64,000 nt of DNA from Paenibacillus baekrokdamisoli (GCF_003945345.1 NZ_AP019308.1:7187001-7251000), one strand, 5' to 3'; positions 43,751-55,600 are shown, numbered from the stretch's first letter. The notes: generated from the sequence alone by a model not told the origin. Translations and numbers: made by a program.

Positions 43751-45130
43751 GTGAGCTCAAATATAAACAATCAAGGCCAACAACAAGTCAGCATGAAGTT
43801 TGTAACCCTAGTTTCGATGGTTGCCGCTTTGGGTGGTTTATTATTTGGATTTGATACCGCTGTTGTATCAGGTGCGATCGGTTTTATGAAGGAACGTTTC
43901 ACCTTAAATGAGGTGGAGGTTGGGTGGGCTGTATCCAGTTTGATCATCGGATGTATCGTAGGAGCTGCAGGCTCTGGGGTGCTTGGAGATCGATTCGGCC
44001 GGAAAAAAGTGCTGATTATGGCTGCCCTGCTGTTCATTATCGGTTCCATTGGTTCCGCCATTCCAGATACGTTCACCGGTTATATCATTGCCCGTATCAT
44101 CGGCGGACTCGGGATTGGAATTACCTCAACACTATGTCCGCTCTATAACGCAGAGATAGCGCCTGCCCAATATCGCGGTCGTCTTGTAGCGCTGAATCAG
44201 TTCGCGACAGTTACTGGTATCTTTCTCGTGTATTTCATTAATTTAGGTATTGCTGGTTACGGAGATGACGCGTGGGACATTTCTACAGCTTGGCGGTGGA
44301 TGTTTGGTTTCGGAGCTCTTCCCGGCTTGTTGTTCCTAGTATTGCTCTTCTTTGTACCTGAAAGTCCGAGATGGTTGATCAAGCAGGGGAGGGCGGTTGA
44401 AGCTCTTCCGATTTTACTTAAGATTCATGGCGAGGATCTGGCCAAAAAGGAAGTACTGGATATTAAGGCATCGTTTAAACAGGAAAGCGGGTCGATTCGA
44501 CAGCTGTTCAGTCCTGCTTTGCGGCTTGCTCTAATTGTGGGGGTGGGCCTGGCCGTTCTCCAGCAGGTGACGGGTATCAATGCGATCATGTACTATGCTC
44601 CTGAAATTTTCAAGGAAACGGGATCCGGCACCAATGCTTCGCTGATGCAGACCATTTTGGTCGGATTGATTAATTTTCTCTTTACTATTCTTGCTGTATG
44701 GCTCATTGACAAGGTTGGACGAAAGGCTCTTTTACTCGTCGGATCTGCTTCAATGACCGTGTGCTTGGTTGTTATCGGTGCTGCATTTCAAACCGGACAC
44801 ACATCAGGGCCTTTGGTGCTCATCTTTATTTTATTGTATGTGGCAGCCTTCGCTGTATCACTTGGGCCGGTCGTATGGGTGGTCATGTCCGAAATTTTCC
44901 CGAACCGTATTCGTGGAAAAGCGACCGCGATTGCTTCAATGGCGCTATGGGCAGCGGATTATATCGTGTCTCAGACCTTTCCTCCGATGCTTTCGTCTGC
45001 AGGGCCGGCAATTACATTCTGGCTATTTGGCTTCATGTCCTTGTTTACCTTCTTTTTCACCTGGCGTGTGGTACCCGAGACAAAGGGGAAATCACTGGAG
45101 GAAATCGAATCCCTGTGGTCTCGAAATTGA
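43751..45130 (+). CDS. Sugar porter family MFS transporter (copy B)
   Basis: Identical in translation to 19884 (GDRFGRKKVL, PESPRWL and VPETKGKS motifs). It retains the complete promoter region and the convergent terminator, so it should be a second working symporter gene. Confidence 0.95.
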   Translation: MSSNINNQGQQQVSMKFVTLVSMVAALGGLLFGFDTAVVSGAIGFMKERFTLNEVEVGWAVSSLIIGCIVGAAGSGVLGDRFGRKKVLIMAALLFIIGSIGSAIPDTFTGYIIARIIGGLGIGITSTLCPLYNAEIAPAQYRGRLVALNQFATVTGIFLVYFINLGIAGYGDDAWDISTAWRWMFGFGALPGLLFLVLLFFVPESPRWLIKQGRAVEALPILLKIHGEDLAKKEVLDIKASFKQESGSIRQLFSPALRLALIVGVGLAVLQQVTGINAIMYYAPEIFKETGSGTNASLMQTILVGLINFLFTILAVWLIDKVGRKALLLVGSASMTVCLVVIGAAFQTGHTSGPLVLIFILLYVAAFAVSLGPVVWVVMSEIFPNRIRGKATAIASMALWAADYIVSQTFPPMLSSAGPAITFWLFGFMSLFTFFFTWRVVPETKGKSLEEIESLWSRN

Positions 45131-45208
45131 GATTATGATTGTCGCTACTAAAAGTTGGGGCTGTCCCAAATGGGTAAACCAGAGTGAGACAATCCCATAA
45201 TATGTGTA

Positions 45209-45253
45209 AAAGAACCTTCAAAGCCACTATGAAAGTGGATCTGAAGGTTCTTT
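45209..45253. terminator. Bidirectional terminator between convergent genes (copy B)
   Basis: Same 12-pair stem as at 21342-21386, between the symporter and the AraC gene. Confidence 0.88.
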
Positions 45254-45287
45254 AGGTTCTTTAAAGGGGGGATAACACAATCCCTTC

Positions 45288-46073
45288 TCAATCTTCCGCA
45301 AATATAGGCTTCGCTGGTAGAGCGGAAGGGTCCTCCCGGTACTCTTTGGGCGTAATCCCTGTACATTTCTTGAACAGCAAGCTGAATTGTGAAGGTGTGG
45401 AAAATCCGCACTCAACAGCAATGGCAGCGATTTTCAAGCGGGTGCTGGATAATAACTCAATGGAGCGTTCGATCCGCTTCATCATTATATAGTTCATGGG
45501 AGAGAGGCTGGTCCTCTCTTTAAAGGCATGGCGAAAGCGATCAAAGCTGTAGCCGGACAACTCCGCCAAATGCTGAAGCTGAACGGACTGAGTATAGTTT
45601 TCTTTAAGGAAATTAATAGCGTAAATAATACGATCTTCTTTTTCTAGGTTCCCGGTTTGAATCTGCGGAATACGGCAAAGCTCTAGCATCAATTGTCCCC
45701 CAATTAAGTTGAGCTGTAAGGAATGGAAGCTGCGCTTTTCTAGAAACTCAGTTTTCATTGCTTGTAATAATCGCCAGATTTGCAGACTGTCCCCGTCCTT
45801 ATAGACACCATTGTGCAAGCTCATAGGAATGTCATCATAATCGAATCCGATAAAAAAAACTTCGGTGTCCTTCTCATGCTTCTCGTCATGCGGTGTGTTT
45901 GGGCGAATAATTGCGAATGTGTGCGGGTGATAATCATATCGCTTTCCGCCGATGTTGGTATAGCCTGCTCCTCGCTTGTAATAGACAAGCTCGAAGCAGC
46001 CATGCTTGTGCATGGGAGGAGAAGCTGCCATTGAAAGGTAATAAAATTGCAGGAAATTGAGATTGAAATTCAT
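45288..46073 (-). CDS. AraC-family transcriptional regulator with N-terminal cupin (copy B)
   Basis: Identical in translation to the minus-strand gene at 21421-22206 and again divergent from a nucleoside hydrolase gene, with the whole intergenic region preserved. Confidence 0.93.
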   Translation of the reverse strand: MNFNLNFLQFYYLSMAASPPMHKHGCFELVYYKRGAGYTNIGGKRYDYHPHTFAIIRPNTPHDEKHEKDTEVFFIGFDYDDIPMSLHNGVYKDGDSLQIWRLLQAMKTEFLEKRSFHSLQLNLIGGQLMLELCRIPQIQTGNLEKEDRIIYAINFLKENYTQSVQLQHLAELSGYSFDRFRHAFKERTSLSPMNYIMMKRIERSIELLSSTRLKIAAIAVECGFSTPSQFSLLFKKCTGITPKEYREDPSALPAKPIFAED

Positions 46074-46270
46074 ACCAGCTCATTCCTTTCACCGTAATTG
46101 TTCTTTTTGGTGGATTTTAATGAAATTTAAATAAACGCGGGATTATCCGGTTCGTGATAGCATGTAGCCATTTCGTTATAGATTAGTCATTCATATAAAT
46201 ATAGAATGTTCCCAAGGGTAATATCAATTAAAAGTTATTAAATAGGTTGAAAAGTAATCTTGTACATGTT

Positions 46271-46288
46271 GCTGTTCACATGAACAGC
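46271..46288 (+). promoter_or_regulatory. Inverted repeat before the nucleoside hydrolase gene (copy B)
   Basis: GCTGTTC/GAACAGC arms around ACAT, as at 22404-22421. Confidence 0.45.
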
Positions 46289-46312
46289 TAGATTAGGAAG
46301 GTGGAGAAGGAA

Positions 46313-47212
46313 TTGAAAAGAGTCATAATTGATACGGATATTGGTGGAGATATTGATGATGTGTTAGCCATTGCATTAGCGATTCACTCTCCTGAAATCC
46401 AGATCGAAGGAATTACTACGGTAGGCGTTCAGTCCGATCGAAGAGCGAAAATTGCCAGCGGACTACTTCAAGTGAATAACGCAGCACATATTCCAGTTGC
46501 GGCTGGCGCTTCTGTACCGCTGTGCGGCAAATGGAATTATGAAGAATTTCCGAATCAATATGGAGAGGAGATGGATGCCTTTTCCTATCGCTCCGATCTG
46601 GACGGCGCCGATCTGATGATTCAAGCAGTAAATGAATCACCCGGACAAATCACAATTGTCGCGATAGGAGCCATGACTAACCTGGCCATTGCCATCTCCC
46701 GTTCTCCAGAATTTTCTCGAAACGTAAAGGAAGTTATCCTTATGGGCGGTGAGTACAGCAGTCACTACAAGGAGTGTAACATTGTAAGTGATCCGGAAGC
46801 GGCCAATATCTTGTTCAGCTCTGGAATTCCAATAATAGCGGCAGGTTTGGAGGTGTGTCTAAGCTTGACAAGTGATACGGATGCTACGATAGATACTTTG
46901 ATTCGCACAGATACGGTGCAGTCGCAGTTTCTTGCTCGACTTGTGAAGCGATGGAAAGCAGTCGGAGTCAATCGCCCGATTATTATGTTTGATGCTATAC
47001 CCTTTGCGATTCTGATCAATAGAAGTATAGTTTGCACCGAAAGTAAGCTTGTACATGTGGAAACAAGAGGAGAGCATACAAGGGGAATGACCTATAGTAT
47101 GAAACCGCATTTCGGAGAAATACCAGAGAGCAAACCGAACGTACAGGTCTGCATGGATGTTAACCACGAGGAATTGATGGAGCTATTTACTACTAGAACA
47201 CTACTCACCTAA
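46313..47212 (+). CDS. Nucleoside hydrolase, IUNH family (copy B)
   Basis: Identical in translation to 22446 (DTDIGGDIDDVL calcium site). TTG start chosen as in copy A; a GTG twelve bases earlier is the alternative. Confidence 0.92.
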   Translation: MKRVIIDTDIGGDIDDVLAIALAIHSPEIQIEGITTVGVQSDRRAKIASGLLQVNNAAHIPVAAGASVPLCGKWNYEEFPNQYGEEMDAFSYRSDLDGADLMIQAVNESPGQITIVAIGAMTNLAIAISRSPEFSRNVKEVILMGGEYSSHYKECNIVSDPEAANILFSSGIPIIAAGLEVCLSLTSDTDATIDTLIRTDTVQSQFLARLVKRWKAVGVNRPIIMFDAIPFAILINRSIVCTESKLVHVETRGEHTRGMTYSMKPHFGEIPESKPNVQVCMDVNHEELMELFTTRTLLT

Positions 47213-47254
47213 GTGAATAACCAAATCGTTATATTTTAATTATATTTAACAATT

Positions 47255-47276
47255 CATGTGTAACCGTTTACACATG
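47255..47276 (+). promoter_or_regulatory. LacI-type operator/cre site (copy B)
   Basis: Same palindrome with core TGTAACCGTTTACA as at 23388-23409. Two operators would now share the same regulator pool, which is itself doubled. Confidence 0.75.
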
Positions 47277-47297
47277 GGGATGGCAGAGGTTCCGAAT

Positions 47298-48311
47298 ATG
47301 TCCACGATTCGAGATGTAGGAAAAATGGCGGGAGTATCAATCGCTACTGTTTCAAGGGTGATCAATAAAAGCGGATATGTGAAGCAGGAAACAGAAAAGA
47401 CAATACTTCAAGCTATGCAAGCACTTAATTATGAACCCGATCCTATTGCTCGCAGTTTAGCCGGAAAGAGTACCCGAACGATTGCCTTGGTTGTGCCGGA
47501 TATTCTAAACCCGTTCTTTCCGGAAATAGCAAAGGCTGTTGAAAAAGAAGCAAGCAGGCTTGGATACACCGTCATCCTGTGCAACACCGACAACAGCTTG
47601 GACAAAGAAGAACGATATTTTCAAGTGTTTGAACAAAAGCGGATTGATGGTGTCATTCTGGCCTCCTATACCCTTGGAGCGGTCCAGATCAAAAAGTGGC
47701 AAAAGAAGATTCCTATTGTTGTCATCGACAATCGATTTCCCCAGCATCCAACAATCGTATCGATTATCTCTCACAATCGAACGGGAGCCCATCTGGTTGT
47801 TAATCATTTGCTTGAGCAGGGATGCCGAAAAATCGCACACATCTGTGGTCCAATGGGCGTATATTCCGCCAAAGAACGTTACATGGGCTATGAGGATATA
47901 TGCAAGGATCAGGATTGGTTCTCTCCCCATTTGATCGTTCAGGGCGATTTTCAAATAAAAGAATCTTATCAAGCAACCATAGGGCTGTTCAAGAGACATC
48001 CAGACGTAGATGGGATATTCGCAGGAAATGATATTATGGCGGTTGGTGCTCTAAAAGCACTCGTGGCTATGGGGATGTCGGTTCCGGATGAGGTCAAGCT
48101 CGTAGGATTCGACGGCATATCTATTCCACTAGTTGTCCCCGAGTTGACGACCGTTGCTCAGCCGATTGGAGAAATGGGTGCTCTTGCGATGCATCACTTG
48201 GTGGAACTTATCCATAAACGACCACTAGCAAGCCATGTGCAGGTTCTGGATGTGCGATTAATAATAAAAGAATCATCTACTACAAGAGCTTCAAAGGAGT
48301 TTGTGACATGA
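47298..48311 (+). CDS. LacI-family transcriptional regulator, RbsR-like (copy B)
   Basis: Identical in translation to 23431, with the same start choice outside the operator and the same ATGA overlap with ribokinase. Confidence 0.93.
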   Translation: MSTIRDVGKMAGVSIATVSRVINKSGYVKQETEKTILQAMQALNYEPDPIARSLAGKSTRTIALVVPDILNPFFPEIAKAVEKEASRLGYTVILCNTDNSLDKEERYFQVFEQKRIDGVILASYTLGAVQIKKWQKKIPIVVIDNRFPQHPTIVSIISHNRTGAHLVVNHLLEQGCRKIAHICGPMGVYSAKERYMGYEDICKDQDWFSPHLIVQGDFQIKESYQATIGLFKRHPDVDGIFAGNDIMAVGALKALVAMGMSVPDEVKLVGFDGISIPLVVPELTTVAQPIGEMGALAMHHLVELIHKRPLASHVQVLDVRLIIKESSTTRASKEFVT

Positions 48312-49225
48312 AGAAACGAAAAATTGTTATCGTCGGTAGTCTGAACATGGACATTGTCGTGTCCACGGATCGATTGCCAAGAAGCGGGGAGACCCTTACA
48401 GGTCATTCTGTTCATTATATTCCAGGCGGAAAAGGTGCTAATCAAGCTGTCTGCTGTGCAAAGCTTGGAGCTGACTCAACGATGATTGGCTTGGTGGGGG
48501 ATGATTGGTTTGGCACAAAGGTAATCGATTCGCTGAACGCTAACGGTGTGGATACCTCTTACATTCAGACCCTTGAGAGCGCTTCAACCGGTGTAGCTTC
48601 CATCACGCATATGAAGGAAGACAACACCATCATTGTCGTACCTGGAACGAATGGAATGCTTACAGAAGCGGAATTGCAAGATTTAGAGCAGCTGATTCAG
48701 GAGGATGACATCCTGCTCGTACAGCTTGAAATACCCATACAGACCGTTTTTACCGCTCTTCGTATGGCAAAGCAAATAGGAGCAGTAACCATTTTAAATC
48801 CAGCTCCCTACACCACATTATCAGATGAACTATTGGAGCTTGTCGATTATATTACTCCGAATGAGACAGAATTTGAACAAATGATAGGAAGAACGTTCTC
48901 AGGCGAAAGTAGTCTAGAGCAAGCAATTTCGGATTGGCAGAATCAACGTTCCGCGATGATGATCGTAACACGGGGCAAACACGGCTGCTCCTACTTTTTA
49001 CACGAAGATGTGGTAACGGTTACACCCCCCGAAGTGAATGTCATTGATACGGTTGGAGCCGGGGATGCCTTTAATGGCGGATTAGCGTATGGATTGATGT
49101 CCGGATGGAGCATCTCTCATTGTATTGAGTTCGCCATACAGGTATCAGCAGCAGCGGTGACACGATTTGGTGCTCAGGATGGAATGCCTACACAGGACGA
49201 AGTGCTCCAGATTGCCGTCAAATAA
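48308..49225 (+). CDS. rbsK: Ribokinase (copy B)
   Basis: Identical in translation to 24441 (PGGKGANQA, GAGDAFNG with base D253). Confidence 0.93.
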   Translation: MKKRKIVIVGSLNMDIVVSTDRLPRSGETLTGHSVHYIPGGKGANQAVCCAKLGADSTMIGLVGDDWFGTKVIDSLNANGVDTSYIQTLESASTGVASITHMKEDNTIIVVPGTNGMLTEAELQDLEQLIQEDDILLVQLEIPIQTVFTALRMAKQIGAVTILNPAPYTTLSDELLELVDYITPNETEFEQMIGRTFSGESSLEQAISDWQNQRSAMMIVTRGKHGCSYFLHEDVVTVTPPEVNVIDTVGAGDAFNGGLAYGLMSGWSISHCIEFAIQVSAAAVTRFGAQDGMPTQDEVLQIAVK

Positions 49226-49313
49226 AAGGTAGAACGAATTAATAACCAATGGCTTTACGTTACATTATTCACATAGATAGATATGCTGTTCATTTAAAAG
49301 GAGGAGTTTGTCG

Positions 49314-50663
49314 ATGGTTAAACGTTTTATGAAGTTATCTCTTGGCCTGCTTATGGTATTGAGTGTGTTGGCGGGCTGTGCTGGAAAATCAGAGACTCCA
49401 GAAGCAAATGGGGCGACAAACAGCAAAGAGGAAAAGTTTACGCTTAAGGTTGCATTTTTTCAGGGTGGTTATGGCGATTCGTGGTTTAAATGGCTGAAGG
49501 AAGAGTTCGAGAAGCAAAATCAGAACGTAACGATAGAATTGGAAGGCAATCCGAAGATGAATGAAATCATTCAACCGCGGGTTGAATCGAAAACGAATGT
49601 TCCGGATATCGTGTTTGTCGATGACTCTCTAATGCGCAAATGGGGACCATCTGGGAAGCTTGTGGATTTAACAGATCTTTACGAAGCACAAAAGCCGGAT
49701 GGAAAAACAATTGCATCAACTATCACGGATTCGACGAATAAAGCGATGGACGTCTTTGGTAAAAAATACGGTGTACCTCTAGCCCAATTATCCCAAGGAA
49801 TTATTTATAATGTGAAAATGTTTGAAGAAAACGGCTGGCAGTATCCGAATACGTGGGAAGAAATGGAGAAGCTTGCTGAAGTGATAAAAGCAAAAGGAAT
49901 CGCACCGCTTACTTATCCGGGTAAATACCCGTACTATTTGTTCCCGTTCGGACATGCTGCTTATCTGCAGTATGGAGGTACGGAATTCATTGAAAAGATT
50001 ACAAATCCGACGGAAGCTGACATTCCTGGTCTGTTCGAAGATCCGGCATTCCATCGTACCTTTACTTTATTGGATGAAATGTTTAAAGACGATTGGATTA
50101 TGAAGGGCACGCTCGCTTTGAATCATACGGAATCGCAGATGGAGTTTTTACGTGGGAAAGCAGCGATGATTCTGAACGGCGCATGGTTAGAAAACGAGAT
50201 GAAGGACTCTATTCCTGAAGGTTTCACGATGAAAATGATGCCATTCCCACCAGCAAAGGATGCGGTTGTGAATGAACCGGTAATCGAATCCTTGACATCC
50301 GGCTTTGGCGGTATTCCGAGCGCATCGAAAAATATCGAAGTCGCGAAGAAATTCCTGCTATTCTCTTCTACTGATGAAGCCAATCGTCAATTTACGGAGT
50401 TAACCGGCTCCTCCAGAGCGTTCATCTACTCGGTTGACGGTCTGAAGATCAGCGACTTTACGAAGAGTGCCCTGGAAGCTACGAACAAATATAAAACGAT
50501 AGCACTTGTATTCGCTCCGCAAGCAATTAGCGACAGCCCTGGTCTAGATGCTTTTGGCGCAATTGCTTCGAGGAGCAAGTCGGTAGAGGAAGTTATTAAA
50601 GCGAATGTGAAAGCGGCTCCTGATAAATGGAAAAAAACCCAGAAGTTGATTAATAGTAAGTAG
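49314..50663 (+). CDS. Family-1 extracellular solute-binding lipoprotein (copy B)
   Basis: Identical in translation to 25447 (lipobox LAGC, AAGGAGGAG ribosome site). Unlike the LplA-type system, this binding protein and both its permeases are inside the duplicated unit, so the whole importer is doubled in balance. Confidence 0.93.
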   Translation: MVKRFMKLSLGLLMVLSVLAGCAGKSETPEANGATNSKEEKFTLKVAFFQGGYGDSWFKWLKEEFEKQNQNVTIELEGNPKMNEIIQPRVESKTNVPDIVFVDDSLMRKWGPSGKLVDLTDLYEAQKPDGKTIASTITDSTNKAMDVFGKKYGVPLAQLSQGIIYNVKMFEENGWQYPNTWEEMEKLAEVIKAKGIAPLTYPGKYPYYLFPFGHAAYLQYGGTEFIEKITNPTEADIPGLFEDPAFHRTFTLLDEMFKDDWIMKGTLALNHTESQMEFLRGKAAMILNGAWLENEMKDSIPEGFTMKMMPFPPAKDAVVNEPVIESLTSGFGGIPSASKNIEVAKKFLLFSSTDEANRQFTELTGSSRAFIYSVDGLKISDFTKSALEATNKYKTIALVFAPQAISDSPGLDAFGAIASRSKSVEEVIKANVKAAPDKWKKTQKLINSK

Positions 50664-50669
50664 GCGATG

Positions 50670-50704
50670 GGAAGATCTGAAAGCTGCGAGCCTTCAGATC
50701 TTCC
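50670..50704 (+). promoter_or_regulatory. Intercistronic hairpin between binding-protein and permease genes (copy B)
   Basis: Same 12-pair stem without a T-run as at 26803-26837. Confidence 0.75.
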
Positions 50705-50744
50705 TCACTCTTCTAATCCCGACACAAGAAAGGATTTCTGGCAT

Positions 50745-51644
50745 ATGAAATTTAAAGTGACGAAGAGAGGAATGTTTATTACGGTCATGCTGGCATGGCC
50801 GCTCATTCATTATCTTGTGTTTGGGCTGTACCTACAAATTCAAACGCTATTTTATTCTTTTAAGAATTGGAATCCCTACACGGGCAAGGAAACCTGGGTT
50901 GGCTTTGACAACTTTAATTTAGCTTTCACGAGCATGACAAACGACGGTGTTTGGATATCAGCCATCAAGAATAGTCTGCTGTTTATTCCGGTTAACATGC
51001 TCAGCATTGTTTTGTCGCTCATAGTGGCCTTGGTGCTATATCGAAGGATTCCTTTTGCGCGCTTTTACCGAGTGGTCTATTTCTTTCCGTCCATCATATC
51101 GATTGTCGTCGTTACTATGGTATTTTCGTTTGCACTCAATCCAACACAAGGTATCGTTAACGGGTTATTTGATTTGCTTGGATTGGAGTCTTGGAAACGG
51201 GCTTGGCTTGGCGATACACAGACGGCTTTAAATGGAGTTTTCGTATTCTGCATCTGGGCTGGAATCGGATGGAACAACGTTATTTTGACTGGAGCTCTGC
51301 AGCGTATTCCTGCGGATTATTTTGAAGTAGGAAAGCTTGATGGCATTACCTTTTGGAAAGAGCTTCTCTATATTGTGCTGCCTATTTCCTGGCCGACCAT
51401 CTCGACGCTCATTATTCTGGGGACAAGCGGTGCTTTCACCATTTTCCTACAGCCAATGCTGTTAACAAATGGCGGTCCGTTCAACTCCTCAACAACCGTT
51501 GCGTTGGAAATGTATCGGCTCGTCGTGGAGAAGAATTCCTATGGTCTAGCTGCTGCGTACGGTATGATCTTCGCGGTGATTGGGTTTGTAGTGGTATGGA
51601 CGATCAAATGGTTGACTGAGCGCTTTGAAACAGCGGAGATTTAA
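50745..51644 (+). CDS. Sugar ABC transporter permease, MalF type (copy B)
   Basis: Identical in translation to 26878 (EAA loop with EVGKLDGI); ATG after AGAAAGGA chosen as start. Confidence 0.92.
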   Translation: MKFKVTKRGMFITVMLAWPLIHYLVFGLYLQIQTLFYSFKNWNPYTGKETWVGFDNFNLAFTSMTNDGVWISAIKNSLLFIPVNMLSIVLSLIVALVLYRRIPFARFYRVVYFFPSIISIVVVTMVFSFALNPTQGIVNGLFDLLGLESWKRAWLGDTQTALNGVFVFCIWAGIGWNNVILTGALQRIPADYFEVGKLDGITFWKELLYIVLPISWPTISTLIILGTSGAFTIFLQPMLLTNGGPFNSSTTVALEMYRLVVEKNSYGLAAAYGMIFAVIGFVVVWTIKWLTERFETAEI

Positions 51645-51670
51645 ACAACGAGAGAAAGGGGGAGGCTGTA

Positions 51671-52516
51671 TTGATCAAGGAACGAAGAAGTACAGGCAAT
51701 AAAATCTGGATGATTGTTTTGCAAGTTCTGTTTATGGGTTATGCAATCAGCTTAATTTATCCGTTTATATGGATGTTCATCAACTCTTTGAAAGGTAATA
51801 CGGAATTCTTTCAGAACATTTGGTCTTTGCCAAAGGACTGGCTCTGGAAAAATTACGTTGAGGCCTGGACGGCTGCTCATATTGGCAAATATTTTTTCAA
51901 TAGTATTTGGATGACAACAATCGGAACCCTTACTTCGGTGATGTTTGCTGCAATGCCGGCTTACGTGTTGGCGAAGTACAAATTCAAAGGTTCGAATGCG
52001 ATATATGGATTAGCAATTATTGGTTTTCTAATTCCGACGATCGGAACGTTCGGACCGTGGTATCTGCTCATGCAGAATTTGGGTTTGTTTAATCCGCTTG
52101 GCGTTATGCTTGGTTATACTGGCGGGATTGGTTTTAATATGATCATTTTGTATTCGTTTTTCAAAGGTATCAGTTGGGAATACGCGGAGGCTGCTTTTAT
52201 GGATGGGGCAGGACACTTTCGTGTGTTCTTTCAGATCATGATGCCACTAGCGAGGGGGGGCGTTGTTGCCGTATGCACCTTTGCCCTTATTGGAATCTGG
52301 AATGATTACTTTCAGCCCTTTATTCTCTTGCAAGACAGCAGTCAATATACGATTGCAGTCGGCTTGGCTAATCTGGTGGAAATTCAGAAGTACAGCGCGG
52401 ACTATACCGTCCTGTTCGCGGCCATGTGGATCGCTGTCCTGCCGGTGTTGATCATGTATCTATTCTTGCAGGAGAAGCTGATCTCAGGCTTTACTATGGG
52501 CGGCATCAAAGGATGA
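51671..52516 (+). CDS. Sugar ABC transporter permease, MalG type (copy B)
   Basis: Identical in translation to 27804, with the same TTG start after GGGGGAGG and EAA loop EAAFMDGA. Confidence 0.92.
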   Translation: MIKERRSTGNKIWMIVLQVLFMGYAISLIYPFIWMFINSLKGNTEFFQNIWSLPKDWLWKNYVEAWTAAHIGKYFFNSIWMTTIGTLTSVMFAAMPAYVLAKYKFKGSNAIYGLAIIGFLIPTIGTFGPWYLLMQNLGLFNPLGVMLGYTGGIGFNMIILYSFFKGISWEYAEAAFMDGAGHFRVFFQIMMPLARGGVVAVCTFALIGIWNDYFQPFILLQDSSQYTIAVGLANLVEIQKYSADYTVLFAAMWIAVLPVLIMYLFLQEKLISGFTMGGIKG

Positions 52517-52658
52517 CAGGGAGTGGACAATAGCATCCGAGAGAGGATGAGGTGGGAGCGGTCTCTGACATTTGGACGTAGATTATGTTTTTTCGAAGGG
52601 GGGGATATGAAGAGAGCTCAGGTTATATTCTTTTCTGAAATGAAAGGAGAGAGCGGGC

Positions 52659-55600
52659 ATGGTGAAGCGAACAATAGGAAAGGCCGTATTGGCCGCAACG
52701 ATGTTAATTGGAGTCATTCTGTCAGGTGATCGTGGATGGTCGGAGGAGGCAGGCGCAATGAAAGCATCATCGGTCGTACAAGACATGCATATCGGCAATT
52801 ACGGGGGAGCGCCAGCGCTGTTCGTAAACGGCAAGCCCGAGTTTCCGATGTTCCTGTTCGAGCAGGAGATCTCGCAGCACGACGGTCAGGTGTTCCATGA
52901 TGCGAACGTGAAGCTGTATTCGTTCATCGAGAAGACGAGTTTTCTCGATCTCGGCTGGATCGGGCCGGGACAGCAGGATTTCTCGACGATTGACCGTGTG
53001 ATGCAGACGTTCGTGGATCGGGTGCCGGAGGGGCTGGCGCTTCCGCGCATTCACTTGTGGGCGCCTTCGTGGTGGCTCGTGTCGCACGGAACGGAGCAGC
53101 TCGGCTACGCCTTGCAGCCGCCGAACCCGAACGCGCTGACCAAAGACGCTTCCATGGCGTCCCAACAGTGGAAGCAGGAAGCGGGGACGGTACTGCGGAA
53201 TCTGGTCCGCCATCTGCTGGACGGTCCTTATGCGAACCGGCTGCTGGGCCTGACGCTGGCGGGTGGGATGTATGGCGAGTGGCACAACTGGAACAGCGAA
53301 TATTTGCCCGATACAAGCGAGCCGATGAGGCAGGAATTCATCGCCTATTTGCGCACGAAGTACCATAACGACCAAGCGCTGCTGCGGACAGCTTGGGGCG
53401 ATCCGGCCGTCACCTTCAACACCGTGACGGTCCCGACCGCCGAAGAGCGCAGCGCGAGCGATGTCGGCCTGTTCCGTGACCCTTCGGTCTCGCGGAGGGT
53501 CATCGATTATTACGAGGCTTACCAAGAGGCGCCGGTAGACGCCATCAACTATTTTGCCGGAATCGTCAAGGACGAGAGCCAAGGACGGCTGTTGACCTCC
53601 GTGCTGTATGGCTACAGCCCGGATATGAGCTACATGCCGCAGGAAGTGCACCACCGGGCGGTAGCGCAGGCGCATCGCCTGACGAATGTCGATCTATTCA
53701 CTTCGCCGCACTCGTATTACCGGCGGGCGCCGGGAGATGACGGGGTGCTGCGCACCTATTCCGACAGCCTCGCGCTGCACGGGAAACTGTTCATCGACGA
53801 GGCGGACGACCGCACGCATCTGGCGCCGGCGGGAACCTCGTTCGTCCTGGCAGCGAATATGAACGAGTCGCTGGGCTTGATCCGCCGGGCCTTCGGGCAG
53901 GCGGTCACCCATGCGACCGGAATGTGGTATATGGACCAATCCTCGGGACAATGGTACAACGATCCGGCCTTCGCGGCGGAGTTCAAAAACCTGAAAAAAT
54001 GGGGCGACTACTCCATGACGATGCCCCGGCAGCGCAGCTCGGAAGTGGCGGTGATCTCCTCCAACCAGAGCGAGTTCTATCTGGGCGGCCAGACGGATAT
54101 CTCGGCTGCCTTCTACGAAGGGCCGTCGACGATAAGACCGCAAGGGCTGGGCGAGCTCAGCAAAGCGGGGGCGCCATTCGACCGGTACCTGATCGAGGAT
54201 CTCGAGCAGGGACTTGTGCCGAACAATTACAAGGTGTACATCTTCATGGACACCTTCTACCTGACAAATGCGCAGCGCGCGGCGATCGAAGCGCTCAAAG
54301 GCGGAGGCAGGACGCTGGTATGGACGTGGGCACCTGGTTATGTCTCCGATTCGGGGCTGTCCACCGCCAACATGGCCAGCCTGACCGGCCTTAATTTCAC
54401 ACAGGTCAGCGGCAAGAGGACCGAGAGCTTTGAGGGAGGCAGCTTCCCGCAAACCGACTATACGGCAGGCTTTAACGGATTGTACGGGGCTGTCACTCCG
54501 GATTCGAACAAGGTTATATCCGGCTCATATTCGGCATACGGCGCGGCTCCCAATACGACGGATTGGGCCGAATTCTTGTACAGCGATAGAACCAAGATCC
54601 ATCTCGATCCGAACACCGACTATACGGTCAGTTTCAAAGCGAAAACCGTTACCGCGCCGGGTCCCGGAGGCAATTTCTACTTTATGGTCCGCTCTGCGGC
54701 GGGCGGCAACACGCAAGACGTCGGGATCAACAGCTGGACGGATGCGGCAGGCGCACCCTATACGAAATCATTTACTTTCACTACTAAAGGTTACAGCGAC
54801 TATCAATTGGTATGGGGCATTCATGGCGGCGGGGGTCTATCGGTGGACGGTATTTTGATTACCAAACAGTCGCAGATCGGGTTGAACGCAGCCGCGTTTC
54901 CGGGAGTGACGACCAAGTACGGAGAGGTAACGCTTGATCCGCTGTTCCTTCCGAGCACGACGGGTGCACAAGTGTGGGGCACTACCGGCAATCCCAATGA
55001 GCCTGCAATTGTGGCGAAGGATTTCCCCAACTGGCGGTCCGTCTATATCGCTTCTCCGCCGCTGCCGGCGCCGGTGTTGAAGAAAGTCTACAACGATGCG
55101 GGAGTCCATGTATATTCGGACAGTTATGATAACTTGGAGGTCAACAAGTCATGGATCAGCCTTCATGCGGCAAGCAGCGGCGTCAAAACAATCAAGCTGC
55201 CGTCGTCATCGCCCGTCTACAATATCATCACCGGTCAAATGATCGGCAGCGCCATACAGCAGTTCCAGGTAAATATGCAGCGGGGCGACACAGCGATTTT
55301 CGCACTGAATAACCCGATTACGAGTGGCAACATAACGGAGGATTTCGAAGGCGGCAGCTTCGCGGCTTCCAATTATTCGGTCGGATTTAACGGGTTATAT
55401 GGTGAAGTTACATCAGACGCGGGCAGGATCGTCTCGGGCGCACATTCCGTCTACGGAACGGCCGCAGCAACGACGGACTGGGCGGAATTTCTTTATAGCG
55501 ACCGCAATAAAGTCAAGCTGCAGGCGGGCGGAACCTACAAAGTCGATTTCAAGGCCAAGACGATCGCCGCACCCGGCGCGGGAGGCAGCTTCTACTTCAT